This document shows positions 1 to 11,609 of a DNA stretch of 64,000 nt, in pieces. Position 1 is the first letter of the stretch. Every line of letters starts with the position of its first letter. The notes under the pieces are model-generated. The model was not told the origin of the DNA. It was given only the letters and a program-made list of their open reading frames with translations, and did no database searches. Origin of the DNA: Streptomyces sp. I6 (lineage in GTDB: Bacteria; Actinomycetota; Actinomycetes; Streptomycetales; Streptomycetaceae); contig RHDP01000001.1 of assembly GCA_003725745.1 (NCBI GenBank), forward strand, positions 1,271,501-1,335,500, read 5' to 3'. The position numbers and the translations under genes are program-made.

Positions 1-318
1 GCCGGTGACGGTCGCCCGGGCGGACTCGCCGACCGTGTCGGTCGCGAACGCCACCCCCGCGCCGAGCAGTTCACCGAGCCGGGCGGCGGCCGGGGCGAGG
101 GAGAAGGCCGGGTCGGGGGCACCCTTCGGGCGGCCGAGGTGCGAGGCGACGACGACCCGCGCGCCCGCGCCGGCCAGAGCCTTCACGGTCGGCAGCACGG
201 CGCGGATACGGCCGTCGTCGGTGATCGTGGTGCCGTCGAGCGGCACGTTCAGGTCGGCGCGGACGAAGACCCGCTTGCCGGAGACGCCTTCGGCGAGGAG
301 TTCGTCGATCGTCTTCAT
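1..318 (-). CDS. pgk: Phosphoglycerate kinase, N-terminal part (cut by window edge)
   Basis: This is the first 106 codons of phosphoglycerate kinase, which moves phosphate from 1,3-bisphosphoglycerate to ADP in glycolysis (cytosol). The visible protein starts MKTIDELL and carries the family signatures [10 protein letters not shown] near residue 22 and ASHLGRPKG near residue 60, which bind the acidic substrate. The ATG at 318 is preceded by AGGAG with 9 nt spacing. It lies 111 bp downstream of gap on the same strand, the usual gap-pgk(-tpiA) glycolytic operon. The C-terminal nucleotide-binding lobe lies outside the window. Confidence 0.97.
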   Translation of the reverse strand, partial: MKTIDELLAEGVSGKRVFVRADLNVPLDGTTITDDGRIRAVLPTVKALAGAGARVVVASHLGRPKGAPDPAFSLAPAAARLGELLGAGVAFATDTVGESARATVTG

Positions 319-429
319 GCTTGGTGGCTCCTAGAGGGTGGTCGGGGACAAGCGACAGGGCCCGCGCAGCGCGCCGTTGCGCTGCCCGAGCCCTGCTCCG
401 CTCACATCAGGGTGCTGGCCGGCCGGTGA
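319..429 (-). other. gap-pgk intergenic spacer with hairpin
   Basis: The 111-bp spacer holds a two-part inverted repeat: outer arms CAGGGC (356-361) and GCCCTG (390-395), inner arms GCAGCG (366-371) and CGCTGC (380-385). A hairpin here could attenuate or stabilise the gap-pgk transcript. No T-run follows, so a simple intrinsic terminator is not supported. Confidence 0.4.
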
Positions 430-1446
<1,017 letters not shown>

Positions 1447-1627
1447 TCAGTGGTACGCCGGTTTCGACACCGGCGAGCTGATATGGGATGTCCCCGACCG
1501 CTTACGACCCTACCTCCCCGGGGCAGCCGGAGCGGCATCGAGCACGCCCCCGGATCGAGCCGAAAACCGGCGGCCCGCACCTACCGGCAAGTACGGGCCA
1601 CCGGCGTCTTTCGGCGGCTACACAGGG

Positions 1628-4566
1628 TCAGCGCCGGATCGCGGCGAGCGCCTCGGCGACCAGGGCGGCGCGGTCCTCGGGCGCGGTGACGTGCTCCAGG
1701 CCGAAGCCCAGCAGGACCGTGTCGGCAGTGGTGACGGCCGCGTACGAGACGAACAGCTCACCTGTGCGCGCCCAGTCACCTCCGAGCACGGGACTGCCCT
1801 CGGGCGCCCCCGGGGTGGTCCAGGGGCCGAGCGAGGTCTCGAAGCCCTCGATCTCCTTCTCCGAGCCCCCGGCGACCAGGGCCGCGTCGTCGGCGAACAC
1901 CCCGCGTCCGCCGCTACCCGGATCGGTGACGTAGGCGAGTGACAGCTCCACTTCCCTGCCCGCGTAGGCGCTCAGGTCGAAGGAGACCTGCTTCCAGCCG
2001 GCGGAGGAGCCGGTGAAGCTGTTCCAGGACCCGCTGGAGCCGGTCGCGGTGCAGCCGCCGGATTCCCGGGTGAGGTAGTGGCGCAGGAAGGGATGCCCGT
2101 TGAGGAAGTACCCGGCCTCGCAGTCCTCGGGCACCGCCGTGCCGCTGAGGCCGCCCTCGTCCGGGAGGGTCGTCCAGTCCCCGGCGCCGGGGGTGCGGGC
2201 CTCCAGCAGCGCGTGGTCGTAGCCCGGCTCGGTGTTCCAGTTGAGCGCGAGCCTCAGCCGGGGCCCGTCGGCCGCGGTGACCCCGGTGAGGTCGACGGTG
2301 CGGGTGAGCCGCTTCCAGTCGTTGTCGTCGTGGGTCGCGGAGGCCATCGACGAGCCCGCGTACGGGGCGTAGGGGTTGGCCACACCGCCGTAGCGGCCCG
2401 CCTGGGCGCTCGTGAACTGCGGGAACTGCGCGGGGGAAGGGTGTCGGAGGTGACGGTGTACGCGCCGGGCGCGTTCAGCGGGTTGCCGTCCGCGTCGGAC
2501 AGTTGCCCGCCGGCCCCGGCCAGGGCCCCCGTCCCGGAGAACCCGGTGGCCCCGGGCGCGGAGGCGCGGCCGTAGGCGCCCAGCCAGTACTGGCTGAAGT
2601 CGTTGGTCAGGGCCCTGCCGACCTGGGCGCTGCCGCCGGCCAGCTCACCGGCCTCGATCAGCTTGCCGCCCTCGTTGAGGTAGTCGCGCAGGGCGAGCTG
2701 GGTGGGGCCGCCGGGCGCCTGCGCGCCGGTGTGGTGGACGGCGGTGGAGAAGTGGCCGAGGACGCCGAGCGGGTGCGGTGCGCCCTGGGTGGCGACGTCC
2801 CAGACCACGGCCTTGCGGCCGTTGGCCCGGAGGGCGTCGACGTACACCTGGGCGTGCCGGGCCGGTGCGCCCTCCTCGGCCACCACCACGGTGTCGGCCT
2901 TGGGCCGGGCCGCGACGGTGTAGGTGAAGCGCTCGCTGGAGGTGCGCTTCCCGCTTCTGGTCTCGCCGGTGAACCAGACCTCGACCCGGTCGCCGACGTC
3001 CCCGTCCTTGACCTTGGCGCGGTACTCGTCGAAGCGGATGTTGTCCTCACCGCCGTAGGTCTCGCCGCCCTTCCACGGCCTGAGCGCCATGTCGTGGGTA
3101 CGGCCGCCGTTGACGCGGTACTTGAGTTCCTTGTCCCGCAGGGACTTGCGGGCGACGACGGAGACCTCCTGGTGGCCGCCGCGGGCGTAGGAGGTGGTGA
3201 ACGGGTCGACGGTGAAGTCGGGGGCCGCCAGGCCGACCGGTGACGACGGCTGGTCGGGGTGGGCTGCGGTCTCGGCGACGGAGAGCGCGAACTCGACGTT
3301 CTTGGCGAACTCCGCCTGGATCAGCTTCTCGTCGTCGGGGAAGTTGAAGCCGGAGCGGCAGTCCTCGGGCCGCCACCGGTCGTTCGGGTCCGCGGCCGAG
3401 ACGGTCTGGCAGGTCGTCATCTCCGGGGTGAACATCATCGTCCCGTTGACGTTGGCCGCGTGGCCGTTGGCCTCGCCGTTGGTGATGTAGAGCTCGGACG
3501 AGACCTGGGGGTGGTAGCCGGGGACGGCCGGGTTGTCCGGGGTGCCCGCCAGCGCCTTGTAGAGCACGTCGTCCGGGGTGGGGGTGGCGACCTGCCAGCC
3601 CACGCCGTACAGCAGCAGTTCGGCGGCGGAGTGGTAGTTGATGCCGTACTCGAAGCCGACGCGCTTCTGGAAGCGGTCCAGGGCGACGGTCTCGGGCTCG
3701 GAGGAGGGGCCGGGCCCGCGGTAGGTCTCGCCGGCGGGGTTGGGCGACGAACCCTCGTTGTCGTAGGCCCACTTGTAGGCGAAGTTGCGGTTCAGGTCGA
3801 CGCCGTCGCCGGTGGTGATCCTGCCGTCGCCGTTGTTGTCGCGCAGGTTCTTGCGCCAGAGGCGGTTGCTGTCGGAGGCGTGGGTGAAGTCGTAGCCGTC
3901 CGGGTTGGCCGAGAGCAGGAACCACAGCTCGGTGCGGTCCACGATCCGGGTGATGCGGCGGTCCTTGCCGTAGCCGTCCACGTAGTGGTGGAGGAGCCGC
4001 CGGGTCATCTCGGGGGTGATCCACTCTCGGGCGTGCTGGTTGGACATGTAGAGGGTGGCCGGCTTGGCGCCGTCCCGGTGCTTCTTGGCGCCCCTGGTCA
4101 GCTTGAGGGCGAGGATGTCCTTGCCCTGCACGGTCCTGCCGATGCTGACCACCTTGGTGATCGACGGGTTGGCGGCGGCGACGGCGAGGATCTCCTCGCG
4201 CAGGCCGCCCTCCCCGCTGTACGGCCGGAAGACGCCGTCCCCGGCGGCGGCGACGCGCTTCTCCGCCGCGCCGGACACGGTGTGCTCGGTGAGACTCACG
4301 CCCTTGTCGCGGAGTGCCTCCGCCTGGTCGTCGGTGAGGAACACCTCGACCGTGGCGGTGCCCCTGGCCGGCACCTGCTCGGTCAGTTCATGGCCGTCGG
4401 CGCCGGCCTGGAGGAGCAGCGGCGCCTGCTCCCTGGTGACTTCGGCCTGCCATACGGAGAGTCCGGCGCCGTCGGCACCGTCGTCCGCCCGGGCGAGCGG
4501 CGCGGCGGCCAGGCCGGCCATCAGCAGTGAGGTCGCGGCAAGGATCGATCTCGCTCGTCGTCTCAT
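1628..4566 (-). CDS. Secreted M14 zinc carboxypeptidase with InhA-like C-terminus (apparent frameshift)
   Basis: An extracellular metallocarboxypeptidase of about 979 residues once one missing base is restored. From the chosen ATG (4566, preceded by AAGGGGGG) it starts MRRRARSIL and has a Sec signal ending near LARADD. Zinc ligands are visible in NQHAREWITPE (near residue 180) and NYHSAAEL (near 310), with the catalytic Glu in FTPEMTTC (near 380). After the peptidase domain comes a beta-sandwich region ending in a domain like that of immune inhibitor A (residues about 850-930). The frame breaks at 2432-2436, a run of five C on the coding strand that needs a sixth: upstream reads to DTLPP, and downstream continues as AQFPQFTSAQAGRYGG. 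The gene stands alone, with its own promoter region at 4610-4638. Function is firm; whether the frameshift is biological is doubtful. Confidence 0.9.
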
Positions 4567-4609
4567 GGGCCCCCCTTGCTTTCGTCTGTCGCGAAAGAAA
4601 ACAGATGCC

Positions 4610-4638
4610 AGGCTCATGACACTTCATGATCATGTCAA
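4610..4638 (-). promoter_or_regulatory. Probable promoter and palindromic operator of the M14 peptidase gene
   Basis: In an otherwise GC-rich region this AT-rich stretch carries a perfect -35 (TTGACA, 4633-4638) and a weak -10 (GAGCCT, 4610-4615) with 17 bp spacing on the minus strand. Overlapping it are the 10-bp palindrome CATGATCATG and flanking TGACA/TGTCA arms, which suggests a dimeric regulator site covering the -35. The regulator is unknown. Confidence 0.5.
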
Positions 4639-5098
4639 GATGCGCCCGGCGGCCACATGGGCGGTGACGTCGCGGCAGGCGTCGCGGCGGGGGATGCGGG
4701 AGGACTACGGGACGACGGTGGACGGGACATCCGGGCCGGGCAGCCGGGACGCGGCGGGACGGGCACGGAGAGGCCCGTCCGGGGCCGGTCACGGACATCC
4801 GGACAAGCCGTGACGCCCGCGACCGGTGCCGGATGGACCGCGGCGCCGAACGGGTCTCGGCGGACAACCGGCCCTCGGAGAGCTCGGAGAGGCGTCACGG
4901 GACGTGCTTCGGCACGGGACGGACGTCTCGGCATCCGGCCGGCCTGCGACCGACGAGGTTCGGCGCGGGACGAGGTTCGGCGCGGGACGGGTTCGGCGGG
5001 CGGGACGGGTTCGGCGGGCGGGACCGGCAGGCGCCGGCCCGGAAACCCGTGGGGCGCCGGCTCGGGAGCCCCGGAGGGCACGCGCCCCCGGAGCGGGC
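4639..5098. repeat. Non-coding stretch with 17/18-bp tandem repeats (4954-5023)
   Basis: No open frame here has a coding look. The only structure is a short tandem array: two copies of a 17-bp unit starting CGAGGTTCGGCGCG (4954-4970, 4971-4987), followed by two copies of a related 18-bp unit starting CGGGTTCGGCGGGC (4988-5005, 5006-5023). It lies downstream of whiA and upstream of the peptidase promoter. Confidence 0.7.
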
Positions 5099-6088
5099 TC
5101 AGCCCACGAGGCCGTCGGCCATCTCCTCCGTCAGATTGGACTCCGTACCCGGGATGCCCAGATCCTGGGCGCGCTTGTCGGCCATCGCCAGCAGGCGGCG
5201 GATGCGGCCCGCGACCGCGTCCTTGGTCAGCGGCGGGTCCGCAAGGGCGCCCAGCTCCTCCAGGGAGGCCTGCTTGTGCTCCATGCGCAGCCGGCCCGCC
5301 GCGGCGAGGTGCTCGGGCACCTCCTCGCCGAGGATCTCCAGCGCGCGCTGCACCCGCGCTCCCGCGGCGACCGCGGCCCGGGCCGAGCGGCGCAGATTGG
5401 CGTCGTCGAAGTTGGCCAGCCGGTTGGCGGTGGCGCGGACCTCACGGCGCATCCGCCGCTCTTCCCAGGCCAGGACCGACTCGTGCGCCCCGAGCCGGGT
5501 CAGCAGCGCCCCGATCGCGTCACCGTCGCGCACCACGACCCGGTCGACCCCGCGCACCTCGCGGGCCTTCGCGCCGATGGAGAGCCGGCGTGCCGCACCG
5601 ACCAGGGCCAGCGCGGCCTCCGGGCCCGGGCAGGTGACTTCCAGGGAGGAGGAGCGACCGGGCTCGGTCAGCGAGCCGTGTGCGAGGAACGCGCCGCGCC
5701 AGGCGGCCTCCGCATCGCACGTGGCGCCCGAGACGACCTGGGGCGGCAGCCCCCGGATGGGGCGGCCCCGGCCGTCGACCAGCCCGGTCTGCCGGGCCAG
5801 CTGGTCACCGCCGGCCACGACGCGTACGACGTAGCGCGAACCGCGCCGCAGCCCGCCGGGAGCCATCACCACGAGGTCCGAGGAGTGCCCGAAGATCTCC
5901 AGGATGTCCTTGCGGAGCCTGCGCGCCGCGATGCCCGTGTCCAGCTCCGCCTCGATCACGATGCGCCCGCTGATCAGGTGCAGCCCGCCAGCGAACCGCA
6001 GGATCGACGAGACCTCCGCCTTTCTGCAGCAGGTCCGGGTGACGGGAAGCCGGGAGATCTCGTCCTTCACCGCTGCCGTCATCGCCAT
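5099..6088 (-). CDS. whiA: Sporulation regulator WhiA
   Basis: A DNA-binding protein of 329 residues that, with WhiB, switches aerial hyphae to sporulation septation in Streptomyces. It starts [14 protein letters not shown]. The N-terminal two thirds has the LAGLIDADG homing-endonuclease fold typical of WhiA (for example [14 protein letters not shown] near residue 26), without the catalytic acidic motif. The C-terminal helix-turn-helix spans about residues 265-315 ([19 protein letters not shown]). Its start overlaps the end of yvcK by 10 bp, so it is the last gene of uvrC-rapZ-yvcK-whiA and is probably translationally coupled. Length and order match the conserved actinobacterial cluster. Confidence 0.98.
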   Translation of the reverse strand: MAMTAAVKDEISRLPVTRTCCRKAEVSSILRFAGGLHLISGRIVIEAELDTGIAARRLRKDILEIFGHSSDLVVMAPGGLRRGSRYVVRVVAGGDQLARQTGLVDGRGRPIRGLPPQVVSGATCDAEAAWRGAFLAHGSLTEPGRSSSLEVTCPGPEAALALVGAARRLSIGAKAREVRGVDRVVVRDGDAIGALLTRLGAHESVLAWEERRMRREVRATANRLANFDDANLRRSARAAVAAGARVQRALEILGEEVPEHLAAAGRLRMEHKQASLEELGALADPPLTKDAVAGRIRRLLAMADKRAQDLGIPGTESNLTEEMADGLVG

Positions 6089-7113
6089 GGGCCGATCCTT
6101 CCATGCATCCGAAAAATACGGTCGTACGCGGCGGCCAACAGCTCCGGATCATGCTTCGGAGCCCCGTCGGGTCTGGCCACGGGCGCCAGCTCTACCGCGG
6201 CACCGAGCCGCTTCGCCGCGTCGGCGAGGGACTCGCGGTCGGGCACGGCGGCCTCGTCGGCCAGCACCACGTCCAGGGCGAGTTTAGGGGCGTGTCGCCC
6301 CAAAACCTCCACATGACGCTGCGGAGAGAAGCCCTCCGTTTCCCCGGGCTGCGGAGCCAGGTTGAGCGAGAGGACACGCCGGGCCTTGGTCTCGACGAGC
6401 GCGTCCAGCAACTCGGGCACGAGGAGGTGCGGGATCACCGAGGAGAACCAGGAGCCTGGGCCGAGGACCACCCAGTCCGCGTCGAGTACGGCGTCGACGG
6501 CGTCCGGTACGGCCGGCGGGTCGTTCGGCACCAGGTGCACGGACTGCACCTCGCCCGGCGTCAGCGCGACAGTCGCCTGTCCGCGGACCGTGCCCACCTC
6601 GTCGGGGCGGGCCGGGTCGTGCCCCCTGACCAGGGCCTGGAGCTCCAGCGGCACGGCGGACATGGGCAGCACCCGGCCGTGGGCGCCGAGCAGCCTGCCG
6701 ACCAGGTCCAGGGCCTGGACATGGTCGCCGAGCTGCTCCCACAGCGCGACGATCAGCAGATTGCCGACCGCGTGCTCGTGCAGCTCGCCCTGGGACTGGA
6801 AGCGGTGCTGGATGACCCGGGACCAGGTCTGGCCCCACTCGTCGTCCCCGCACAACGCCGCCAGCGCCTTGCGGAGATCGCCGGGCGGCAGTACCCCCAG
6901 CTCCTTGCGGAGCCGGCCGCTGGAGCCTCCGTCGTCGGCGACGGTGACGACGGCGGTGAGGTCGCCCGTGATGCGGCGCAGCGCGGCGAGGGACGCCGAC
7001 AGGCCCATGCCGCCGCCGAGCGCGACGACCTTGGGCTGGGTTCCGCGTCTGCGCCCGGTGCGGAGCGTGTCACCGCCCCGCAGCCGACGCAGCCGGGGGT
7101 TGCGTCCGGTCAC
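6079..7113 (-). CDS. yvcK: YvcK/CofD-like gluconeogenesis factor
   Basis: A 344-residue protein of the YvcK (CofD-like) family. Members bind UDP-sugars and affect cell-wall precursor supply and growth on gluconeogenic carbon. Family signatures are [12 protein letters not shown] (about residues 31-42), a nucleotide-binding loop, and [15 protein letters not shown] (about 63-77). The start is GTG at 7113, chosen because it overlaps the rapZ stop as GTGA and because the upstream in-frame sequence has no coding character. It overlaps whiA by 10 bp at the other end. In actinobacteria this family is a phosphorylation target of Ser/Thr kinases; this was not checked here. Confidence 0.95.
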   Translation of the reverse strand: MTGRNPRLRRLRGGDTLRTGRRRGTQPKVVALGGGMGLSASLAALRRITGDLTAVVTVADDGGSSGRLRKELGVLPPGDLRKALAALCGDDEWGQTWSRVIQHRFQSQGELHEHAVGNLLIVALWEQLGDHVQALDLVGRLLGAHGRVLPMSAVPLELQALVRGHDPARPDEVGTVRGQATVALTPGEVQSVHLVPNDPPAVPDAVDAVLDADWVVLGPGSWFSSVIPHLLVPELLDALVETKARRVLSLNLAPQPGETEGFSPQRHVEVLGRHAPKLALDVVLADEAAVPDRESLADAAKRLGAAVELAPVARPDGAPKHDPELLAAAYDRIFRMHGRIGPWR

Positions 7114-8051
7114 TCGCGCCCCATGTCCCGGTGGACGACGACGGTCTCGATCCCCTCGGAGCCGAGCCGGGCGGCGAGCTTCTCGGACATCGCCACCGAG
7201 CGGTGCTTGCCGCCCGTGCAGCCGACGGCGATCGTCACGTACCGCTTGCCCTCGCGGCGGTAGCCCGCGGCGATCAGCTGCAGCAGCCCGGTGTACTGGT
7301 TGAGGAAGTCCTTGGCGCCGGGCTGGTTGAAGACATAGCCCGACACCTCCTCGTTCAGGCCGGTGAAGGGGCGCAGCTCCGGGACCCAGTGCGGGTTCGG
7401 CAGGAAGCGGCAGTCCACCACCAGGTCGGCGTCGACGGGGAGGCCGTACTTGTACCCGAACGACATCACGGTGGCCCGCAGCTCCGGCTCCTCGTCGCCG
7501 GCGAACTGGGCGTCCATCTTGGCGCGCAGCTCGTGGACGTTGAGGCTGGAGGTGTCGATCACGAGGTCGGCGTCGCCGCGCAGCTCCCGGAGGAGGTCCC
7601 TTTCGGCTGCGATGCCGTCGACGATCCGGCCGTCCCCCTGCAGCGGGTGCGGACGGCGCACCGACTCGAACCGGCGCACCAGGGCCTCGTCGGACGACTC
7701 CAGGAAGACGATCCGGCGGGTGACCTGCTTGGCGTCGAGGTCCGCGAGGGACTCGCGGAGGTTGTCGAAGAACCGCCGGCCGCGGACGTCCACGACGACC
7801 GCGATCCGGGCGACGTTGCCCTGGGAGCGCGCCCCGAGTTCCACCATGGTGGGAATCAGCGCGGGCGGTAGGTTGTCGACGACGAACCAGCCGAGGTCCT
7901 CCAGGCACTTCGCCGCGGTGCTGCGGCCGGCGCCCGACATTCCGGAGATGATCACCAGCTCGGGGATGGCCGCCTCTGCGGCCTGCCCGGCCTCGGTGGT
8001 GCCCGTATCCACGTCTCCTGCTCCGTGTTCTGGTCTGTTCTGCTCGGTCAT
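7110..8051 (-). CDS. rapZ: RNase adapter / P-loop nucleotide-binding protein RapZ (YvcJ)
   Basis: A 313-residue P-loop protein of the RapZ/YvcJ family. In enterobacteria it directs RNase E to GlmZ and senses glucosamine-6-phosphate. The role in Streptomyces, which lacks that small-RNA circuit, is not established. Walker A is [11 protein letters not shown] (about residues 35-45), with Arg in place of the usual Lys, a change I associate with actinobacterial members. The C-terminal domain has the family motif [15 protein letters not shown]. Four-base overlaps (ATGA/GTGA) join it to uvrC upstream and yvcK downstream. The first 30 residues are acidic and low complexity. Confidence 0.95.
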   Translation of the reverse strand: MTEQNRPEHGAGDVDTGTTEAGQAAEAAIPELVIISGMSGAGRSTAAKCLEDLGWFVVDNLPPALIPTMVELGARSQGNVARIAVVVDVRGRRFFDNLRESLADLDAKQVTRRIVFLESSDEALVRRFESVRRPHPLQGDGRIVDGIAAERDLLRELRGDADLVIDTSSLNVHELRAKMDAQFAGDEEPELRATVMSFGYKYGLPVDADLVVDCRFLPNPHWVPELRPFTGLNEEVSGYVFNQPGAKDFLNQYTGLLQLIAAGYRREGKRYVTIAVGCTGGKHRSVAMSEKLAARLGSEGIETVVVHRDMGRE

Positions 8052-10105
8052 TCCGTGGTTCCCCCGTTCCCTTCCGTCACTGCTGCCCCGTCTTCCTCTT
8101 CAATGATCTCCCCTGTCGTCATGTTCACCGCCGGAGCGGCCGGCTCGGCCTGCGCCAGGGCGGCGGCCACGGACTCGGCGGTCTTCCTGCCGAACCCCGG
8201 GACCTCGCAGATCTGCTCGATCGTGGCCTGCCGCAGCCGCTTCACCGAGCCGAAGTGCTTGATCAGCGCCTGTTTGCGGGCGGCACCCAGACCCGGAACG
8301 GAGTCCAGCGGGCTGGTCCGCAGCCGCCGGCCGCGCTTGGAGCGCTGGTAGCGGACGGCGAAGTCGTGAGCGGTGTCCCGCACCCGCTGGATGAGGTACA
8401 GCCCCTCGCTGGAGCGGGGCAGCACGACCGGGTCGGCCTCCCCCGGCAGCCACACCTCCTCCATGCGCTTGGCGATCCCGGCGACGGCGACATCGTCGAT
8501 GCCCAGCTCGTCCAGGGCCCGCTGAGCCGCCGCCACCTGCGGCTGCCCGCCGTCGACGAGCACCAGCTGCGGCGGGTAGGCGAACCGTCTGGGCCTGCCG
8601 TCGTCCGCCGGGGCCGCCGGGGCCGCGCCGCCCGCCACGGCCTCGCCGTCCTCCGGGACCGCCCACTCTCCGGTCTTCTCCCGCTCCGCGAGATACCGCC
8701 GGAAGCGCCGGGTGATCACCTCGTGCATCGAGCGGACGTCGTCCTGGCCCTCGCCGTGCCAGAGCTGCGTGTCGCCGGCACGACCCTTGATCTGGAAGCG
8801 CCGGTACTCGCTCTTCCGGGGCAGCCCGTCCTCGAACACCACCATGGACGCGACCACGTCCTGACCCTGGAGGTGGGAGATGTCGAAGCACTCGATCCGC
8901 AGCGGCGCCGAGTCCAGGGCGAGCGCCTCGGCAATCTCCTCCAGGGCCCGGGAGCGGGTGGTCAGGTCGCTCGCGCGCCTGGTCTTGTGCAGGACGAGGG
9001 CCTGCTGGGCATTGCGCCCGACCGTCGCCATGAGGTCCTTCTTGTCGCCGCGCTGCGGGACGCGCAGCGACACGGCCGAGCCCCGCCGGTCGCCGAGCCA
9101 CTGGGTGACGGCGGCGAGGTCGTCGGGCAGGGCCGGAACGAGCACCTCCTTGGGGACGGCGTCGCCGCTCTCCTCCCCGTACAGCTGCTGCAGCGCGTGC
9201 TCGACGAGACCGGCGGTGTCGACGGCCTCGACCTTGTCGGTGACCCAGCCGCGCTGGCCGCGCACCCGCCCGCCGCGGACGTGGAAGATCTGGACGGCGG
9301 CCTCCAGTTCGTCCTCGGCGACCGCGATCAGATCCGCGTCGGTCGCGTCGGCCAGCACCACCGCGTTCTTCTCCATGGCGCGTTTGAGGGCCTCCAGGTC
9401 GTCCCGCAACCGGGCGGCCCGCTCGTACTCCATGTCCTCGGCAGCCGCCATCATCTCCTTCTCCAGGCGGCGGATGTAGGTGCCGGTGCGGCCGGCCATG
9501 AAGTCGCAGAACTCCTCGGCCAGTTCGCGGTGCTCCCCGGCACCGACGCGGCCGACGCAGGGCGCGGAGCACTTGCCGATGTAGCCCAGCAGGCAGGGCC
9601 TGCCGGTCCGCTCCGCGTTCCTGAACACCCCGGCGGAGCAGGTGCGCACCGGGAACACCCGGAGCATCAGGTCGACCGTCTCGCGGATCGCCCACGCGTG
9701 CGCGTACGGGCCGAAGTAGCGCACGCCCTTCTTCTTGGCGCCGCGCATCACCTGGACCCTCGGGAACGCCTCGTTCATCGTCACCGCGAGGTACGGATAG
9801 CTCTTGTCGTCCCGGTACTTCACGTTGAACCGGGGATCGAACTCCTTGATCCAGGAGTACTCCAGCTGGAGCGCCTCCACCTCCGTGGAGACGACGGTCC
9901 ACTCGACGGAGGCCGCGGTCGTGACCATCGTGCGGGTGCGCGGGTGCAGACCCGCCAGATCCTGGAAGTAGTTCGCCAGCCGCTGCCGCAGACTCTTCGC
10001 CTTGCCGACGTAGATCACCCGGCGGTGCGCGTCGCGGAACTTGTAGACCCCCGGCGAGTCGGGGATCTGTCCCGGCTTGGGGCGGTAGCTGGAGGGGTCT
10101 GCCAT
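8048..10105 (-). CDS. uvrC: Excinuclease ABC subunit UvrC
   Basis: The dual-incision endonuclease of nucleotide excision repair, 685 residues. Order of domains: GIY-YIG nuclease (about 14-95, with GVYKFRD and VIYVGKAKS), a cysteine cluster ending GKCSAPC, a UVR motif near residue 215 (UvrB contact), an RNase-H-like 5' nuclease ([12 protein letters not shown] and [11 protein letters not shown]), and a helix-hairpin-helix pair ([20 protein letters not shown]). The start is ATG 10105. Codons upstream are in frame but read as low-complexity Arg/Pro, and a -10 hexamer lies exactly 7 bp before this ATG with no ribosome site, so the mRNA is probably leaderless. It heads the uvrC-rapZ-yvcK-whiA operon. 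Confidence 0.98.
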   Translation of the reverse strand: MADPSSYRPKPGQIPDSPGVYKFRDAHRRVIYVGKAKSLRQRLANYFQDLAGLHPRTRTMVTTAASVEWTVVSTEVEALQLEYSWIKEFDPRFNVKYRDDKSYPYLAVTMNEAFPRVQVMRGAKKKGVRYFGPYAHAWAIRETVDLMLRVFPVRTCSAGVFRNAERTGRPCLLGYIGKCSAPCVGRVGAGEHRELAEEFCDFMAGRTGTYIRRLEKEMMAAAEDMEYERAARLRDDLEALKRAMEKNAVVLADATDADLIAVAEDELEAAVQIFHVRGGRVRGQRGWVTDKVEAVDTAGLVEHALQQLYGEESGDAVPKEVLVPALPDDLAAVTQWLGDRRGSAVSLRVPQRGDKKDLMATVGRNAQQALVLHKTRRASDLTTRSRALEEIAEALALDSAPLRIECFDISHLQGQDVVASMVVFEDGLPRKSEYRRFQIKGRAGDTQLWHGEGQDDVRSMHEVITRRFRRYLAEREKTGEWAVPEDGEAVAGGAAPAAPADDGRPRRFAYPPQLVLVDGGQPQVAAAQRALDELGIDDVAVAGIAKRMEEVWLPGEADPVVLPRSSEGLYLIQRVRDTAHDFAVRYQRSKRGRRLRTSPLDSVPGLGAARKQALIKHFGSVKRLRQATIEQICEVPGFGRKTAESVAAALAQAEPAAPAVNMTTGEIIEEEDGAAVTEGNGGTTE

Positions 10106-10112
10106 GCCGCCC

Positions 10113-10135
10113 ACCCTACTGGCGGGCACGGACAG
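10113..10135 (-). promoter_or_regulatory. DNA-damage (RecA-NDp/PafBC-type) promoter of the uvrC-whiA operon
   Basis: On the minus strand, CTGTCCGTGC (10126-10135) is followed by 7 bp and TAGGGT (10113-10118), then 7 bp to the uvrC ATG. The RecA-independent damage promoter of actinobacteria has TTGTC(A/G)GTGG, 7 bp, TAnnnT. Here 7 of 10 box positions match, and spacing and -10 are perfect. The identical geometry at uvrB and polA supports it. Confidence 0.7.
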
Positions 10136-10664
10136 GCGGGCCGGCCGAGGGGCACGGACACCCGTCGTCGCGCCGGTGATCCGGACCCGGCGGTCCTGGC
10201 CTCCCGGCCCGCGCCGGAGGAGTGCGCAGAAGGCCGGAAAGGGCCTGGTGGGGCCGTGGGGGACCGGGAGGCGCGCCGGGGGGGAAGGAGCGGGCCGGGG
10301 GGAAGGAGGCGGAGAAGGACGGAGCCGGACGGGGCCGGAGCCGGGAGGGGCCGCCACTGCTCCCGGTGCGTCCGGGGCCTCACCGCCCGGCGGCACGTTC
10401 CGGATGCCCCCGCCGGGCTCCGCCGCCTCTCGGATGCCGTTCCGGTGCCTGGGTAGGTCCCTTGGAGGTCCCTTGGAGGTCCCTTTCGGACCGGAACCGG
10501 ACAGGCCGTTGTCCGGTGAGGGCCGGCACGCTTCAATGCGGTGTGACACGCGGCCGAGCCGGTTGCGCCGCAGAGCCCGGACCACCGCCGTGGGTCGCGT
10601 CCGCACGCCCCGCCCTCGGCGCGAGGGCCCACCGGGCGGCGGTGCACGTCCATCGAGGAGCCCC
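10136..10664. repeat. Divergent intergenic region with three AGGTCCCTT repeats
   Basis: This 529-bp region separates uvrC (minus) from the XRE-type regulator (plus). Most of it is GC-rich with no visible gene. At 10455-10485 the 9-mer AGGTCCCTT occurs three times at 11-bp steps (10455, 10466, 10477), that is, one per helical turn, about 180 bp before the regulator start. Such phasing is typical of protein binding sites. Confidence 0.6.
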
Positions 10665-11609
10665 ATGGGACACGCCGTGCACCCCGCGCACACGCGGGCC
10701 GAGCTGGACCGGGTGCTGCTCACGGGCCCCTTCCACCTCGCCCTGCGCGCCGCGCTCGCAGTGCGGGGGCTGCCGCTCCAGCGAGTTCAGCACCATCTCG
10801 CCCATCGGGGGATCAAAGTCGGGGTGACCAGTCTGAGTTACTGGCAGCAGGGGGCCCGTCGGCCCCGGCGCCCCGAGTCGCTGCGCGCCGTGCGGGCGCT
10901 CGAGGACGTGCTCGGGTTGCCGGAGAACTCGCTGCTGCGGCTGCTGCCCGGCGACGGCGGGTCCGGCCCCCGGCGCCCCTCGTCCCCTTCACCGCGCACG
11001 CCGGGCGCGGTGTCCGGGGCGGTGGAGCGGCTGGTGACCGGGCTCGGCCGGCCCGCGGACGGGGGGCTGCACACCGTGGGGCACCACGAGCGCGTGCGGA
11101 TCGGGCCGGGCCGTGAACTGCTGGGCCGGGACTCCCAGAAGATCGTGCGCGCCCACCGCGACGGCGTCGACCGCCTGCTGGCCGTCCACCGCGGGGACGC
11201 CGGATGGGATCCGGCACGGGTGACGGTGCGCGCGACGGAGAACTGCCGCCCGGGGCGCGTCCGGTACGACCGGGATGCGGGGGTGCTGGTCGCGGAACTT
11301 CTCCTCGAGGCGCGGCTGCGGTCCGGTGAGACGTATGTCCTCTGCTACGGCTTCGAGGACGGCACGGCGGGCCCGAGCGGCGAGTACCTGCGCGGCTTCC
11401 GCGGCTCCGGCGGGCAGTACATGCTGCAGGTCCGCTTCGACACGGCGGCGCTGCCGGTGCGGTGCCGGCACTTCGCCCAGAACTCCCCCGGCGCGGCGCG
11501 GATCTGCCGGGCCGAACTGACGCCGAGCGGCCGGCACCCGTCGGTGCACGTGGTCGACCAGGGCGTGCGGCCGGGGATCCAGGGGATCGACTGGCAGTGG
11601 GAACGCTGA
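10665..11609 (+). CDS. XRE-type helix-turn-helix protein, function unknown
   Basis: A 314-residue protein starting [14 protein letters not shown], with ATG 10665 preceded by GAGGAG. Residues about 22-95 look like an XRE-type DNA-binding domain ([14 protein letters not shown] ... [21 protein letters not shown]). The remaining two thirds has no domain I recognise. It is rich in beta-strand patterns ([27 protein letters not shown]) and has three cysteines near the C-terminus. I recall similar proteins as common streptomycete regulators of unknown target. It is monocistronic and convergent with the Rieske gene. Phased repeats upstream (10455-10485) could be an autoregulatory site, which is inference. 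Confidence 0.85.
   Translation: MGHAVHPAHTRAELDRVLLTGPFHLALRAALAVRGLPLQRVQHHLAHRGIKVGVTSLSYWQQGARRPRRPESLRAVRALEDVLGLPENSLLRLLPGDGGSGPRRPSSPSPRTPGAVSGAVERLVTGLGRPADGGLHTVGHHERVRIGPGRELLGRDSQKIVRAHRDGVDRLLAVHRGDAGWDPARVTVRATENCRPGRVRYDRDAGVLVAELLLEARLRSGETYVLCYGFEDGTAGPSGEYLRGFRGSGGQYMLQVRFDTAALPVRCRHFAQNSPGAARICRAELTPSGRHPSVHVVDQGVRPGIQGIDWQWER

Noticed and set aside
4639-5098. Overlapping plus and minus frames of 100-160 codons downstream of whiA
   Set aside because: Compositionally biased Arg/Pro/Ala frames with no ribosome site; they run through tandem repeats.
8048-10723. uvrC reading frame extending about 200 codons upstream of the chosen start
   Set aside because: The extension is Arg/Pro/Gly-rich with no family match, and the promoter at 10113-10135 would lie inside it.
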